A DNA stretch of 55,184 nt from Deltaproteobacteria bacterium (lineage in GTDB: Bacteria; Desulfobacterota; Desulfobacteria; Desulfobacterales; G020354645): assembly GCA_020354645.1 (NCBI GenBank), contig CP070652.1, positions 5,422,914 to 5,478,097 of the forward strand, read 5' to 3'. The notes beneath the pieces were generated by a model. It was not told the DNA's origin. It was given only the letters and a program-made list of their open reading frames with translations, and made no database searches. Of the stretch, positions 34,421-42,738 are shown piece after piece. Within the stretch, counting starts at the first letter, position 1. Each line of letters starts with the position of its first letter. A program made the translations under genes and the position numbers.

Positions 34421-36943
34421 ATGGAGAAGACCAAACCTCCGGTTGTCAAACGGTCACTGATTTCATGGGTCTGGACCAGCAGCCTCAAACTGCAGGTGAT
34501 TCTGATACTCATTATTATGATCGAGGTATTTGCCCGGGTAATTCCGCTGGAGATGCAGAAAAGGATAATTAATGAAGCCATCAATTTAAGAAAAATTGAT
34601 TTGTTATTCATGTATTGCGGCATATACCTTGCTGCCGTAATTGCCGCCGGCATGCTCAAATATCTCAACAACATTATCCAGACCATCATCGGTCAGCGGG
34701 CGTTGGCGGACATTCGCAAAGCATTGTACCATTACATCCTGACACTGCCGTTGAATTTTTTCAGAAAGACTCAGCCCGGCATGGTCGTTTCATCGCTTAT
34801 CACGGAGCTGACAACATCGGGAAACTTCGTGGGTATGGCCGTCTCGGTGCCCATAACCAACGTATTAACCTTGCTGGCTTTTGCCGGTTATTTAATTTGG
34901 TTGCATCCGTTGTTGGCCCTGGTTTCACTTTCCATTTATCCCATTGTAATATTTCTGGTGCCGATACTGCAAAAACGTTCCAACAAGGCAAATAAAAAAA
35001 GAGTGGATGCCGGGCGCAATCTTTCCAGCAAAATCGCAGAATCCATAACAGGGATCCATGAAATTCAAGGTAATGGCGCCTTTGATCTTGAAAATCAAAA
35101 ATATGACCGCCTGATAGACAGGCTTCTGAAAATCAGGATCGTTTGGACCCTCTATGCACAGGGGGTCAAGACCTTGAATAACTTCTTTACAAATCTAAGT
35201 CCGTTCCTGATATTTATTCTCGGCGGTTATTTGGCCATGAAGGGACAGTTGGAGCTTGGTGCCCTGGTCGCCTTTTTATCAGCCCAGGAAAAGTTGTACA
35301 CCCCGTGGAAAGAGCTGATCCAATTTTATCAAGTCTACCAGGATGCGTCGGTGCGCTATAAACGCACCATGGAATACTATGATACCCTGCCGGATCATGA
35401 AATTGCACCGAAGGATCGCAAACCATATGACCTGGAAGCCAATCTGGAGGTCAGGAACCTGTCGTTTGTGACGGATAGCGGTATTAACCTGCTGGATGAC
35501 ATTAACTTTACCCTAAAGCCGGGTGAGCATTTGGCGTTGGTCGGATTTTCCGGCAGCGGCAAAAGCACACTGGCCCTATGTATTGGACAGCTTTATAAAT
35601 ATACGGGCGGCCATATTCAGATTGGCGGCAAAGAGGTATCCGAACTTTCGAAAAAAGATTTGGTTCAAAACATGGGGTTTGTATCGCAAAGTCCTTTTAT
35701 TTTTGAAGGAACGATTAAAGACAATCTTTTATATGCCTGTTCGGCCCGAAATGATGAGAACGGATCCGGTCAAGATGCTGCAGATTCTATGCCGACCCTT
35801 GACGATATGATTGCTGTGCTGCATCAGACCGGCATATTTGTGGATGTCTTGCGCTTTGGTCTCAATACAATTCTGACGCCCGACCAAGACAAAGACCTGG
35901 TGTCGAGTCTTTTGCGGGTTCGTCAGAATTTTCAGCGAGACTTCGGAGAGGGACTGACCGATTACGTGGAATTTTTTGATGAGAACAAATATCTTTACTA
36001 CTCCAATCTTGCGGAAAATTTAACTTTTGGAGCTCCCAACCGTGACGAATTCGCAGTCACAAATTTACCCCAAAATGAATATTTTTTACGATTTTTAGAC
36101 CATGCCCAGCTTACAAGACCCTTGATGAGTTTAGGCGTTCAACTGGCCAGACAAACCGTGGACATTTTGGGCAACCTTCCGCCCGAGGAAGTATTTTTTG
36201 AAAAGAGTCCCGTTACCCCCGACGAATTAGACGAATATAAGCTGTTGGTGGAACGGTTAAACAAGGTGAAACTGCATGAGCTTCCAGCGTCGGACCGCGC
36301 AAAGCTATTAGAACTGGCCCTGCGTTTCATCCCGGCTACCCACAAGATGGTCTCATTGCCGGAAATCCTGGAAAGTCTGATTTTGGAGGGTCGGGCCCTG
36401 TTCAAGGACAAGATTTCGGTCGAGGATCCCAATGCATTTACTTTTTATCAGATTTCCCAATATATTTTCTCCCAGACTATTTTGAACAACATATTCTTCG
36501 GCAAAGTCAAAACTGTCAATCCCCAGGCTCAGGAAAAGATTAACCAGAGCATTATTCAATTGCTTATCGAAGAAGATTTTCTGGAGACGATTGTCGAAAT
36601 CGGCATGGAGTTTCAGGTTGGCACCAAGGGCGACAGGCTCTCGGGGGGACAACGTCAAAAATTGGCCATTGCCAGGGCGCTGTTAAAAGCTCCGAATATG
36701 CTGATTATGGACGAAGCCACATCGGCCCTCGACAACAATTCCCAGGCTCGGATCCAGAATTTGCTCGATAGTCGATGGAAAGGAAAAAGCACCTTGATTG
36801 CAGTGGTCCATCGCTTGGATATTATCAAAAACTATGACAAAGTAGCTGTTATGAAAGCGGGGAAAATTGGGGAATTTGGAACTTATGACGAACTTATCGC
36901 TAAGAAAGGAATGCTATATGAACTCGAATTCGGAAAACAATAA
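34421..36943 (+). CDS. ABC exporter with a large insertion in its ATPase domain
   Basis: This 840-aa half-transporter has a six-span ABC membrane domain (about 15-310) and a C-terminal ATPase. Walker A GFSGSGKST is at 375-383, the Q-loop Gln at 423, LSGGQ at 740-744, Walker B LIMDEA at 761-766 and the switch His at 797. Typical exporters have about 60-70 residues between Q-loop and LSGGQ; here there are about 317. The motif after the Q-loop, FIFEGTIKDNLLYA (427-439), recurs in altered form as YLYYSNLAENLTFG (524-537) and YIFSQTILNNIFFG (681-694). All catalytic motifs are kept, so it is probably active. The substrate is unknown. A CNB-like gene overlaps its 3' end. Confidence 0.9.
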   Translation: MEKTKPPVVKRSLISWVWTSSLKLQVILILIIMIEVFARVIPLEMQKRIINEAINLRKIDLLFMYCGIYLAAVIAAGMLKYLNNIIQTIIGQRALADIRKALYHYILTLPLNFFRKTQPGMVVSSLITELTTSGNFVGMAVSVPITNVLTLLAFAGYLIWLHPLLALVSLSIYPIVIFLVPILQKRSNKANKKRVDAGRNLSSKIAESITGIHEIQGNGAFDLENQKYDRLIDRLLKIRIVWTLYAQGVKTLNNFFTNLSPFLIFILGGYLAMKGQLELGALVAFLSAQEKLYTPWKELIQFYQVYQDASVRYKRTMEYYDTLPDHEIAPKDRKPYDLEANLEVRNLSFVTDSGINLLDDINFTLKPGEHLALVGFSGSGKSTLALCIGQLYKYTGGHIQIGGKEVSELSKKDLVQNMGFVSQSPFIFEGTIKDNLLYACSARNDENGSGQDAADSMPTLDDMIAVLHQTGIFVDVLRFGLNTILTPDQDKDLVSSLLRVRQNFQRDFGEGLTDYVEFFDENKYLYYSNLAENLTFGAPNRDEFAVTNLPQNEYFLRFLDHAQLTRPLMSLGVQLARQTVDILGNLPPEEVFFEKSPVTPDELDEYKLLVERLNKVKLHELPASDRAKLLELALRFIPATHKMVSLPEILESLILEGRALFKDKISVEDPNAFTFYQISQYIFSQTILNNIFFGKVKTVNPQAQEKINQSIIQLLIEEDFLETIVEIGMEFQVGTKGDRLSGGQRQKLAIARALLKAPNMLIMDEATSALDNNSQARIQNLLDSRWKGKSTLIAVVHRLDIIKNYDKVAVMKAGKIGEFGTYDELIAKKGMLYELEFGKQ

Positions 36944-37445
36944 AAAAATTGCTTCCTGCGAATTTCAGGATAATCTCAATATTTTGCGTCAAATTGATTT
37001 TTTCTCCACGCTGCCACTTGAGTTAAACAAAATTTTGGCATACCTCTGCACCAGAGACACATATAAAGAGGAGGAATACCTGTTTCATGAAAACGACGAT
37101 GACGGCCAGGCATATTATATCATTAGCGGCAAGGCCCGGCTATTTTACAATCAAGCAGGCAAGCAAAGAATGATTCGTGATTATGAAGCCGGTGCATTTT
37201 TTGGCAGACTCGCTTTGCTGGGGAATATGCCCCGTATTTTTTCAATGAAAGCAATAAACGAATTGACCTGCCTGACATTAACCCGCGAAAAATTCACAAA
37301 AGCCTTAAGTCAGTTCCCAGACCAGATGCCAAAAATTATTAAAGCGGTCGCAGAGAGTATACAGGGGTGGGAAAAAAGATTCTTGTTGCATGGATCTGAA
37401 AATTGTGAAGCTTGTATGCATAATATCGGTGTTAGCCTTGTATGA
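36918..37445 (+). CDS. Cyclic-nucleotide-binding-fold regulatory protein
   Basis: This 175-aa protein has a CNB/CAP-type beta barrel (about 28-145): a leading FFSTLPLELNKILAYL helix, YYIISGKARLFY and FFGRLALLGNMPRIFS. In cAMP-binding proteins the last motif reads FGE-x-A-L-L ... R-x-A-T/S; here Glu is Arg and Ala-Thr is Phe-Ser, so binding of cyclic nucleotide is doubtful. No DNA-binding helix-turn-helix follows; the tail has CEAC. I start at ATG 36918, overlapping the exporter gene by 26 bp, with AAAGGA upstream, so translation is coupled. It probably senses a signal for the exporter or the downstream switch proteins. Confidence 0.85.
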   Translation: MNSNSENNKKIASCEFQDNLNILRQIDFFSTLPLELNKILAYLCTRDTYKEEEYLFHENDDDGQAYYIISGKARLFYNQAGKQRMIRDYEAGAFFGRLALLGNMPRIFSMKAINELTCLTLTREKFTKALSQFPDQMPKIIKAVAESIQGWEKRFLLHGSENCEACMHNIGVSLV

Positions 37446-37535
37446 ATCTCGCAGGCATGATAAATAAAGACAAGTCCCTGATGATATATTAAAATAAGTG
37501 GTTTTCTGAGGTAACAAAATTCAAGTTCAGAAAAA

Positions 37536-37988
37536 ATGAATCCTATGGTCTGTTGTAAAACATCATTCAAGCTAAAAAACAACCTCTCCGAGTTGGACAC
37601 ACTGTGCCGTAATCTGCAACAGTTTGGGAATTCACTCGGATTGACGAAGAAATGTATCTTCCAAATTAACCTTGCCCTGGACGAACTTTTCACCAATATC
37701 ATTTCATACGGATACCCGGATAGCGCAGACCATTGGATCAATATCGCCATTTCACATGAAAATGGTACCCTGATTATACGCATTGAAGACACCGGGGTTC
37801 CATTTGATCCTGATTCAGTAAAAACCCCCGAACTCATTGATAAAATAGAAGATTGCCGGGTGGGGGGGCTCGGCATTCATCTCATAAAAAAGCTGATGGA
37901 TGAAATCGTCTACGAAAGGTGCGGCAATAAAAATATTCTGACACTCAAAAAAAATATAGAAACATTTTACGATGAACTTACAACATAA
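37536..37988 (+). CDS. Anti-sigma-factor-type serine kinase (RsbW/SpoIIAB-like ATPase)
   Basis: This 150-aa GHKL ATPase has an N box in LALDELFTNIISYG (about 46-59), IEDTGVPFDP (about 85-94) and GGLGIHLIKKLMDE (about 111-124). Such proteins phosphorylate a STAS-domain antagonist, which is encoded 72 bp downstream, and bind a partner such as a sigma factor or other effector. No sigma-factor gene is present nearby, so the target may be something else, perhaps the exporter. Confidence 0.9.
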   Translation: MNPMVCCKTSFKLKNNLSELDTLCRNLQQFGNSLGLTKKCIFQINLALDELFTNIISYGYPDSADHWINIAISHENGTLIIRIEDTGVPFDPDSVKTPELIDKIEDCRVGGLGIHLIKKLMDEIVYERCGNKNILTLKKNIETFYDELTT

Positions 37989-38060
37989 AACAGCCCAATC
38001 ATTCCCGTTTGTTTAATGGGCCGGTTTTATAATAGTTCGGGGTACAAGGGAGGATAGAAA

Positions 38061-38399
38061 ATGGAAATTATTGAGACCAAAGAAAAGGATATCAGTGTGT
38101 TTAAACTTAACGGCCGGCTCGATTCCAATACCTCTCCGAGCTTGGAGAAACAACTGGCCGGTGCCATGGAAGACGGTGCCAAAAATATGATTATCGATTT
38201 TGCGGATCTCGACTATATTTCCAGTGCCGGGTTGCGCATTATCTTGAAAACCACCAAGGATTTAAGACGTTCTGACGGGAATATTGTGCTCTGTGCCATG
38301 CAGGACTATGTCAAAGAGGTCTTTGAAATAGCCGGCTTTGATTCCTTTCTCCCCATAGTCCCCAGCTTGGATGACGCTTTGGCAAAACTGCGAATCTAA
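38061..38399 (+). CDS. STAS-domain anti-sigma-factor antagonist
   Basis: This is a 112-aa single STAS domain of the SpoIIAA/RsbV type. The conserved phosphorylatable serine is probably S55 in YISSAGLR, with the preceding NMIIDFADLDY strand. When unphosphorylated it would bind the adjacent RsbW-like kinase and free its target. AGGGAGG precedes the ATG. It ends the exporter operon and converges with the PqqD-like gene of the opposite strand. Confidence 0.92.
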   Translation: MEIIETKEKDISVFKLNGRLDSNTSPSLEKQLAGAMEDGAKNMIIDFADLDYISSAGLRIILKTTKDLRRSDGNIVLCAMQDYVKEVFEIAGFDSFLPIVPSLDDALAKLRI

Positions 38400-38468
38400 G
38401 TCCTTCCGGAACCGGCCGGGGCAAGCAATTTAATTTTTCTGGTCTTAACAATTTGAGAATCACCATGT

Positions 38469-38855
38469 CTACTGCAAGCCTATAATTCCGCGCCGGCCCA
38501 ATTCCCTTAAAAAACGCGTAACGGAAACCTCGGCTTCCTTTAAATGGAATTGATACTTCTCTGCAAAGCGCTGGATCACCTTTTGAACAGTATTTATACC
38601 ATCGATAAGGTCCCATACGTGAGTCCCCAAATCATCAAGCTGAAGTTTTCTGGTAAAAGTCCTTTCAGAATGCCCGCCAAATCGCCGGATGAGGCCTGTT
38701 ATCCAGGGTCGCATAGCTACCGGATAAGTAAGCAGCACTGCTCCATTTTCCAACCGTGTTTCTTTGACGTGAACATTTTTAATCGGTGTGCACTTCAAAG
38801 CTTCGATGCGTGAAATTTGCGAACTCACTTTATGTTTGCGCTTAAACACTGCCAT
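38469..38855 (-). CDS. PqqD-like peptide-binding domain protein
   Basis: This 128-aa protein ends in a PqqD/RRE-type winged-helix domain (about 55-128): LDDLGTHVWDLIDGINTV, then FAEKYQFHLKEAEVSVTRFLRELGRRGII. PqqD domains usually bind a precursor peptide for a RiPP enzyme; no radical-SAM or precursor gene is seen here. I choose ATG 38855, giving a 14-bp overlap with the upstream gene; the frame reaches back to TTG 38921 and neither start has a strong ribosome site. It is the last gene of an eight-gene membrane operon. Confidence 0.8.
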   Translation of the reverse strand: MAVFKRKHKVSSQISRIEALKCTPIKNVHVKETRLENGAVLLTYPVAMRPWITGLIRRFGGHSERTFTRKLQLDDLGTHVWDLIDGINTVQKVIQRFAEKYQFHLKEAEVSVTRFLRELGRRGIIGLQ

Positions 38856-39720
38856 AACCGGCACAGATGCTGTTAACGAACTCAGAATCGATTGCCTGCT
38901 TTCCTTCAATCTTAACTCCAAAAATACGGTTTTTTTCCCTCAAGTGCCAAAACCGGTAATACGTAGGAGCGTGGCCGAGTAATCTCCTGCTGCGCCAGCG
39001 TGACCACCAGGGAGTAGATGGTAATACCTCCCATTCCACCCAATCAGGATCGGCCCTAACAGGGGCAACTGTTTTTTTAAGAGCGAAACGGGTTACCCTG
39101 TGGGCAAATTCTTCAAGATTTTGTTTATGAAGCAGCACCGAAGCAGGCACCCACCGCCATAACGTAATCTTCTGCTTTTTATACGAAAATATCAGCTCAT
39201 ATTGCCCGGCATCAAAACGATACTTTATCAGGTCGAATTCTGCCGGTATTAAGGCCCGTATATCAAAAAGCGCCCAAATGACCCGGTTATCCCGAGAATG
39301 ATCTTGAAAGGAACCCAAAATGTGTTGGACCAAGGCCGTTGAATGAGCCGAATGTTTCTGAAAAAACTGCATCAAAGTCGCTGTTTTGCAAGTCGGACAG
39401 TACAAAACAGCACCGGAGCCGCTTATGGTTTGACTGTGCCACGAGAATGCAACGGATATGAATTCACTGAGAGGAGTTCGCCATTCAGGAGGAAGTGGTA
39501 TTTCTTTAAGGGTTTTACCGAACTTTTTGCGCTGCTGCATGGCAAGGCGTCGCAATTGAGAGTGATGTGAGAATTTCCCCCTAATTTGGCCCCATTTGAT
39601 CTCCATCATCGGCGCCGATTTTTCTGCAAACATCAGATAACGGAGCCCAATTTTTACAACTTCCCAGCTATCAGGGATCTCACAGCGCACGCCGTTCCAA
39701 GCTATTTCCCTCCAATCCAT
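38842..39720 (-). CDS. Unknown 292-aa protein linked to the PqqD-like gene
   Basis: I do not recognise this family. The 292-aa protein lacks a signal peptide and membrane spans. It starts with MDWREIAWNGVRCEIPDSWE, has an isolated CPTC (about residue 108) that could bind metal, and is rich in Trp and basic residues towards its C-terminus (TPWWSRWRSRRLLG). It is translationally coupled to the PqqD-like gene and follows the secreted protein gene by 19 bp, so it likely works with them. Confidence 0.78.
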   Translation of the reverse strand: MDWREIAWNGVRCEIPDSWEVVKIGLRYLMFAEKSAPMMEIKWGQIRGKFSHHSQLRRLAMQQRKKFGKTLKEIPLPPEWRTPLSEFISVAFSWHSQTISGSGAVLYCPTCKTATLMQFFQKHSAHSTALVQHILGSFQDHSRDNRVIWALFDIRALIPAEFDLIKYRFDAGQYELIFSYKKQKITLWRWVPASVLLHKQNLEEFAHRVTRFALKKTVAPVRADPDWVEWEVLPSTPWWSRWRSRRLLGHAPTYYRFWHLREKNRIFGVKIEGKQAIDSEFVNSICAGYGSV

Positions 39721-39739
39721 ACTATCGTTTTCTTGCCAT

Positions 39740-40354
39740 CTAACGCGGAATGAAAAGATTCCAATCGATCCGTTTTGATTTACGGTTTGACTTTGAGGCT
39801 TTTTTGACAGATTCGACGTGTTTACTTTCGAAACATTGGTTCTCTTTTTCTATGAGATTCCACATCGTCATCTTGACACTGTTTCCCATCTTTTCTTCCT
39901 GATCCCTGGTGTTATGCTGGAGAATGAGACTGATGCTGTTGTTTTCGGTATCAATAAAGCTCCACTTCCAGGCAAGCACGATGTGAAAAGGATCACCGCG
40001 CCATTCGCCGGGCTCCCCGAAACGTTCTTTGAATCGTTTTAGCAATTGATTGTAAAACTTCTTTGAAGAATTGGCATATTTGAATTTAAAACGGACAATC
40101 CGCCACGGCTCGGTACAGGTCCCAAATGTGATCAGCCCGGTTTTAAAACCCTCTATATCTTTGGCTTCAGCCTCTTTGAGCGTTTCAAAGTAACGTATCG
40201 GCAAAATCGTCTCCGGTTTTAACCGGTCCTTATAATCGCGAAATTCCCCACCCAGAACAAATCCGGCCAGCTCATGGGGAGCTTCTGCCGCAAAACCCGA
40301 GTTCAGCCACAGCGTAATCAATCCTATAATTCCTAAGATATTGATCTTTTTCAT
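39740..40354 (-). CDS. Secreted or periplasmic protein of unknown function
   Basis: This 204-aa protein has a clear signal peptide (MKKINILGIIGLITLWLNSG, cut probably after FAA near 22-23). The mature part has ELAGFVLGGEF, LPIRYFETLKEAEAK and a FGEPGEWRGDPFHIVLAWKW stretch reminiscent of small periplasmic proteins that examine an outer-membrane or envelope ligand. The open frame extends far upstream (to 40924) through the preceding gene in another phase; I reject that and use ATG 40354, with GGAG 7 nt before it. Confidence 0.8.
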   Translation of the reverse strand: MKKINILGIIGLITLWLNSGFAAEAPHELAGFVLGGEFRDYKDRLKPETILPIRYFETLKEAEAKDIEGFKTGLITFGTCTEPWRIVRFKFKYANSSKKFYNQLLKRFKERFGEPGEWRGDPFHIVLAWKWSFIDTENNSISLILQHNTRDQEEKMGNSVKMTMWNLIEKENQCFESKHVESVKKASKSNRKSKRIDWNLFIPR

Positions 40355-40380
40355 AAGATTCTCCATGCGTATTTCATAGC

Positions 40381-40486
40381 ATTCCGGGTTCAGAGCCCTA
40401 AGTTCCAAGTTGAACATATCACCATTACCATAGGGACGTTTTCGAGTCAAAACCCATAACCCTGAACCCGGAACCTTGAATCCTAA
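40381..40486. repeat. Word array hairpin inside the membrane operon
   Basis: TTCCGGGTTCAG (40382-40393) pairs perfectly with CTGAACCCGGAA (40462-40473), with further GGTTCAA words outside. It lies between the OPT-like and secreted-protein genes and may set their relative expression. Confidence 0.75.
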
Positions 40487-42444
40487 TACGCCAACCGCCC
40501 CAGCGACTTGAGAATCAAGGTTATCCCCATGGCAAACATACCGGTTAGCCCCATGCCGCAGGAAAATCCGGCTAACAAAACCGGGGCATACTGGCGCCAC
40601 ATCGCACCGTAGCGCTTCAAAAAAAAGAAGCGACCCAGCAGTGCTCCCACCACTTCCAAGATGAGCCCATGCGGGGTACTCTGACCGAGTCCACGAACCA
40701 TGCCATAAACCAGTAAGATCGGCAGACCCAACAAACTCAGCACCGCATAAGTGATAACTCCGAGACCCATGCCCGCCAAAACATAGATTCCGTTCAGGGC
40801 CTGGTAAAAAAGCGAGTTTCCCTCCAGGGTCGATGTTTGCATCAACAAGGTATTCAAGGCCTGGAGATGCCAGATTTCTTGTGCAAATGGATAGGCAGAG
40901 GAAGGAATGGGCGCTAGCCGCCAAATAAACTGGGAAAATAGCAGACTGGCAATCATCACAACCGGAAAGACCACGATTTCTGATTTTATAATTCCGCGGA
41001 TGCTGGTCCCGGTCAACTCAATCTGACGGAAATTGACCGTGGCTTCGCCATAGTTGTGGATCGGAATGGGAGCATACCAAATCTCGATTCCCTGGTAACC
41101 GAAATATTTTGCACCGGCAATAAAACTGGCCTCTCTTACCAGGGGAAGGCTCACAAATTGCCCGGCAATACCCTCCATGCGGGCGGTGATGTATGATACG
41201 ATCGGGGTATATATGAAACCATACGCCAGAAAAAACACCCACGGAAAATTGGGGACCAGCCAAACGCAAAGCAAAACGTATGCAGTGGTTGAAAAGACAT
41301 AAATGCCGATGGAAATCCAGAAATTGAAATCCCCCCGGCCTGGGGGCGGACGAAATAAATCTCTGAAACTACCCCGCCGGCCTGCGCCTGTATTTCCAAA
41401 AGAGCGCAACACATGCCAGATCCCTACAAAAGCGATGGCCAGCCCGAGACCGATGCTGAAGCTCAAATAAAAATCGAAATTGTTGGCAAAGACGGTGTCT
41501 ACCGTTCCCATACCCGGGTGCCAACGGGTAAGGATCCCGTGCCGATACAGAATCGGATTGGCCACAACAGTGATAACAATTCCGACCAAACCACCGATTA
41601 CGGCCCAAAAGGGCAAGACCATACCAAAAAATATGAGACCCAGGTCGAGCTGTATTCCGGTGGCAACTGCCGGCAAAACTTCTTCGGTGTGGCCGGTTAA
41701 TTCGATCCAGGGTATCGGTATCAGCCGAATCGGTTCGGTGAATAAAAGGCCTGAGATGGTCGGTAAAAGAACGTATACCCCACCGAAAGCCAGTCCGATA
41801 ACCCCCCCTATGGAAAAGACGCGCCATTTCCAGCTTTTTTGTTTTTCTTCCGTGGACTCAGCCAGAGCCATCGTGCCCAAGGCCGCCACCGGTGCCATCG
41901 GAAAAGGAAGCTTCTCCACATCCGAGGTTATCCGATAGAGCGCGTACCCCAAGCCGAACTGGTCGATCCGTTGAATGATCTGGGTTCCGAACAGCAGGAG
42001 AATGGGAATAAACCAGTCGCGGTGAAAGAATGTGCGTTCAACCAGAGATATAGACTCCGACGCAGGTGCCACCCAAGTGGGGATATACTCGGTCAGTCCC
42101 AGCATCCGGGCTGCATCGGACTGCACGAGATATTGATTCCATAGCAAGCCTTGAAATGGCGTGGCTAAGGCCGCACCGGCCATATAATAAAGTATAAATA
42201 TTTCCTGTTGTTTGAGCTCGGTAAAAGATCGTTTGGCCATCTCGGCAAACAAAATAATCGTGACCCAACGGGCAGCTGGACCGATTCCAGTGCCGATAAC
42301 CAGCTGAAGGTACATGCTTCCGGGCATCATGAGGAAACCGATGAAAATCGACCCGACAATAGCTTTCCAGTCAAAACCTTCTTCAAAATGATCCGGTGTT
42401 TTTAACAGATCTCTGTATTCTTGAAGTTCTTTGTCTTCATACAT
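40483..42444 (-). CDS. Polytopic membrane protein, OPT-transporter-like
   Basis: This 653-aa integral membrane protein has about 14 or more hydrophobic spans. Its style (long spans with loops such as GMGTVDTVFANNFDFYLSFS and TGTSIRGIIKSEIVVFPVVM) resembles proteins annotated as oligopeptide-transporter (OPT) or DUF6784/6785 relatives, but I cannot point to a decisive motif. It has a cytoplasmic N-terminal tail (MYEDKELQEYRDLLKTPDHF). It pairs with the DUF6785 gene upstream, suggesting a two-component membrane complex. Confidence 0.7.
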   Translation of the reverse strand: MYEDKELQEYRDLLKTPDHFEEGFDWKAIVGSIFIGFLMMPGSMYLQLVIGTGIGPAARWVTIILFAEMAKRSFTELKQQEIFILYYMAGAALATPFQGLLWNQYLVQSDAARMLGLTEYIPTWVAPASESISLVERTFFHRDWFIPILLLFGTQIIQRIDQFGLGYALYRITSDVEKLPFPMAPVAALGTMALAESTEEKQKSWKWRVFSIGGVIGLAFGGVYVLLPTISGLLFTEPIRLIPIPWIELTGHTEEVLPAVATGIQLDLGLIFFGMVLPFWAVIGGLVGIVITVVANPILYRHGILTRWHPGMGTVDTVFANNFDFYLSFSIGLGLAIAFVGIWHVLRSFGNTGAGRRGSFRDLFRPPPGRGDFNFWISIGIYVFSTTAYVLLCVWLVPNFPWVFFLAYGFIYTPIVSYITARMEGIAGQFVSLPLVREASFIAGAKYFGYQGIEIWYAPIPIHNYGEATVNFRQIELTGTSIRGIIKSEIVVFPVVMIASLLFSQFIWRLAPIPSSAYPFAQEIWHLQALNTLLMQTSTLEGNSLFYQALNGIYVLAGMGLGVITYAVLSLLGLPILLVYGMVRGLGQSTPHGLILEVVGALLGRFFFLKRYGAMWRQYAPVLLAGFSCGMGLTGMFAMGITLILKSLGRLAY

Positions 42445-42505
42445 TTAGATGGTTCCAGGTTCAAAGTCCAAGGTTCAAGGTTTAATATGAAATTTGGTAT
42501 TTTGA
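42445..42505. repeat. Word array (GGTTCAA words) before OPT-like gene
   Basis: GGTTCCAGGTTCAAAGTCCA and AAGGTTCAAGGTTTAA precede the OPT-like start (minus strand), with a partial inverted TTGAACTTT at about 42502. It adjoins the long hairpin at 42508-42715. Confidence 0.6.
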
Positions 42506-42507
42506 AC

Positions 42508-42715
42508 TTTAACGGACCGTTGCCCAAATATTTTTGAGCGGTCATTAAAACGTTTTTGAATAATAAATCTTAGCGCAGCGGAGGAAAAGCGCTTTGAACC
42601 TGTTTGAGTCCCGCGCTCAAGCGGGACGAGTTTTCAAAGCGCCCGGAGCAAGCTTTAGATTTATCAAAAAATGTTTTAGACTCAGCGAAAATGTCTTTGG
42701 GCAACATCCCGTTAA
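42508..42715. repeat. 208-bp nested-hairpin element inside the membrane operon
   Basis: Six nested pairings are visible: TAACGG/CCGTTA (42510-42515 with 42709-42714), GTTGCCCAA/TTGGGCAAC (42519-42527 with 42697-42705), TAAAACGTTTTTGA with TCAAAAAATGTTTTA (42546-42559 with 42664-42678, imperfect), TAAATCT/AGATTTA (42564-42570 with 42657-42663), GCGCTTTGAA/TTCAAAGCGC (42589-42598 with 42633-42642) and GTCCCGC/GCGGGAC (42608-42614 with 42621-42627, loop GCTCAA). The apex TTTGAGTCCCG...CGAGTT matches that of copies 1 and 2. It sits between the DUF6785 and OPT-like genes. Confidence 0.85.
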
Positions 42716-42738
42716 ACATTGATCTTTGAACATCTCCT

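Noticed and set aside
40355..40924. A 190-residue N-terminal extension of the secreted protein
   Set aside because: It overlaps the OPT-like gene in another phase, whereas ATG 40354 has a ribosome site and a classic signal peptide.
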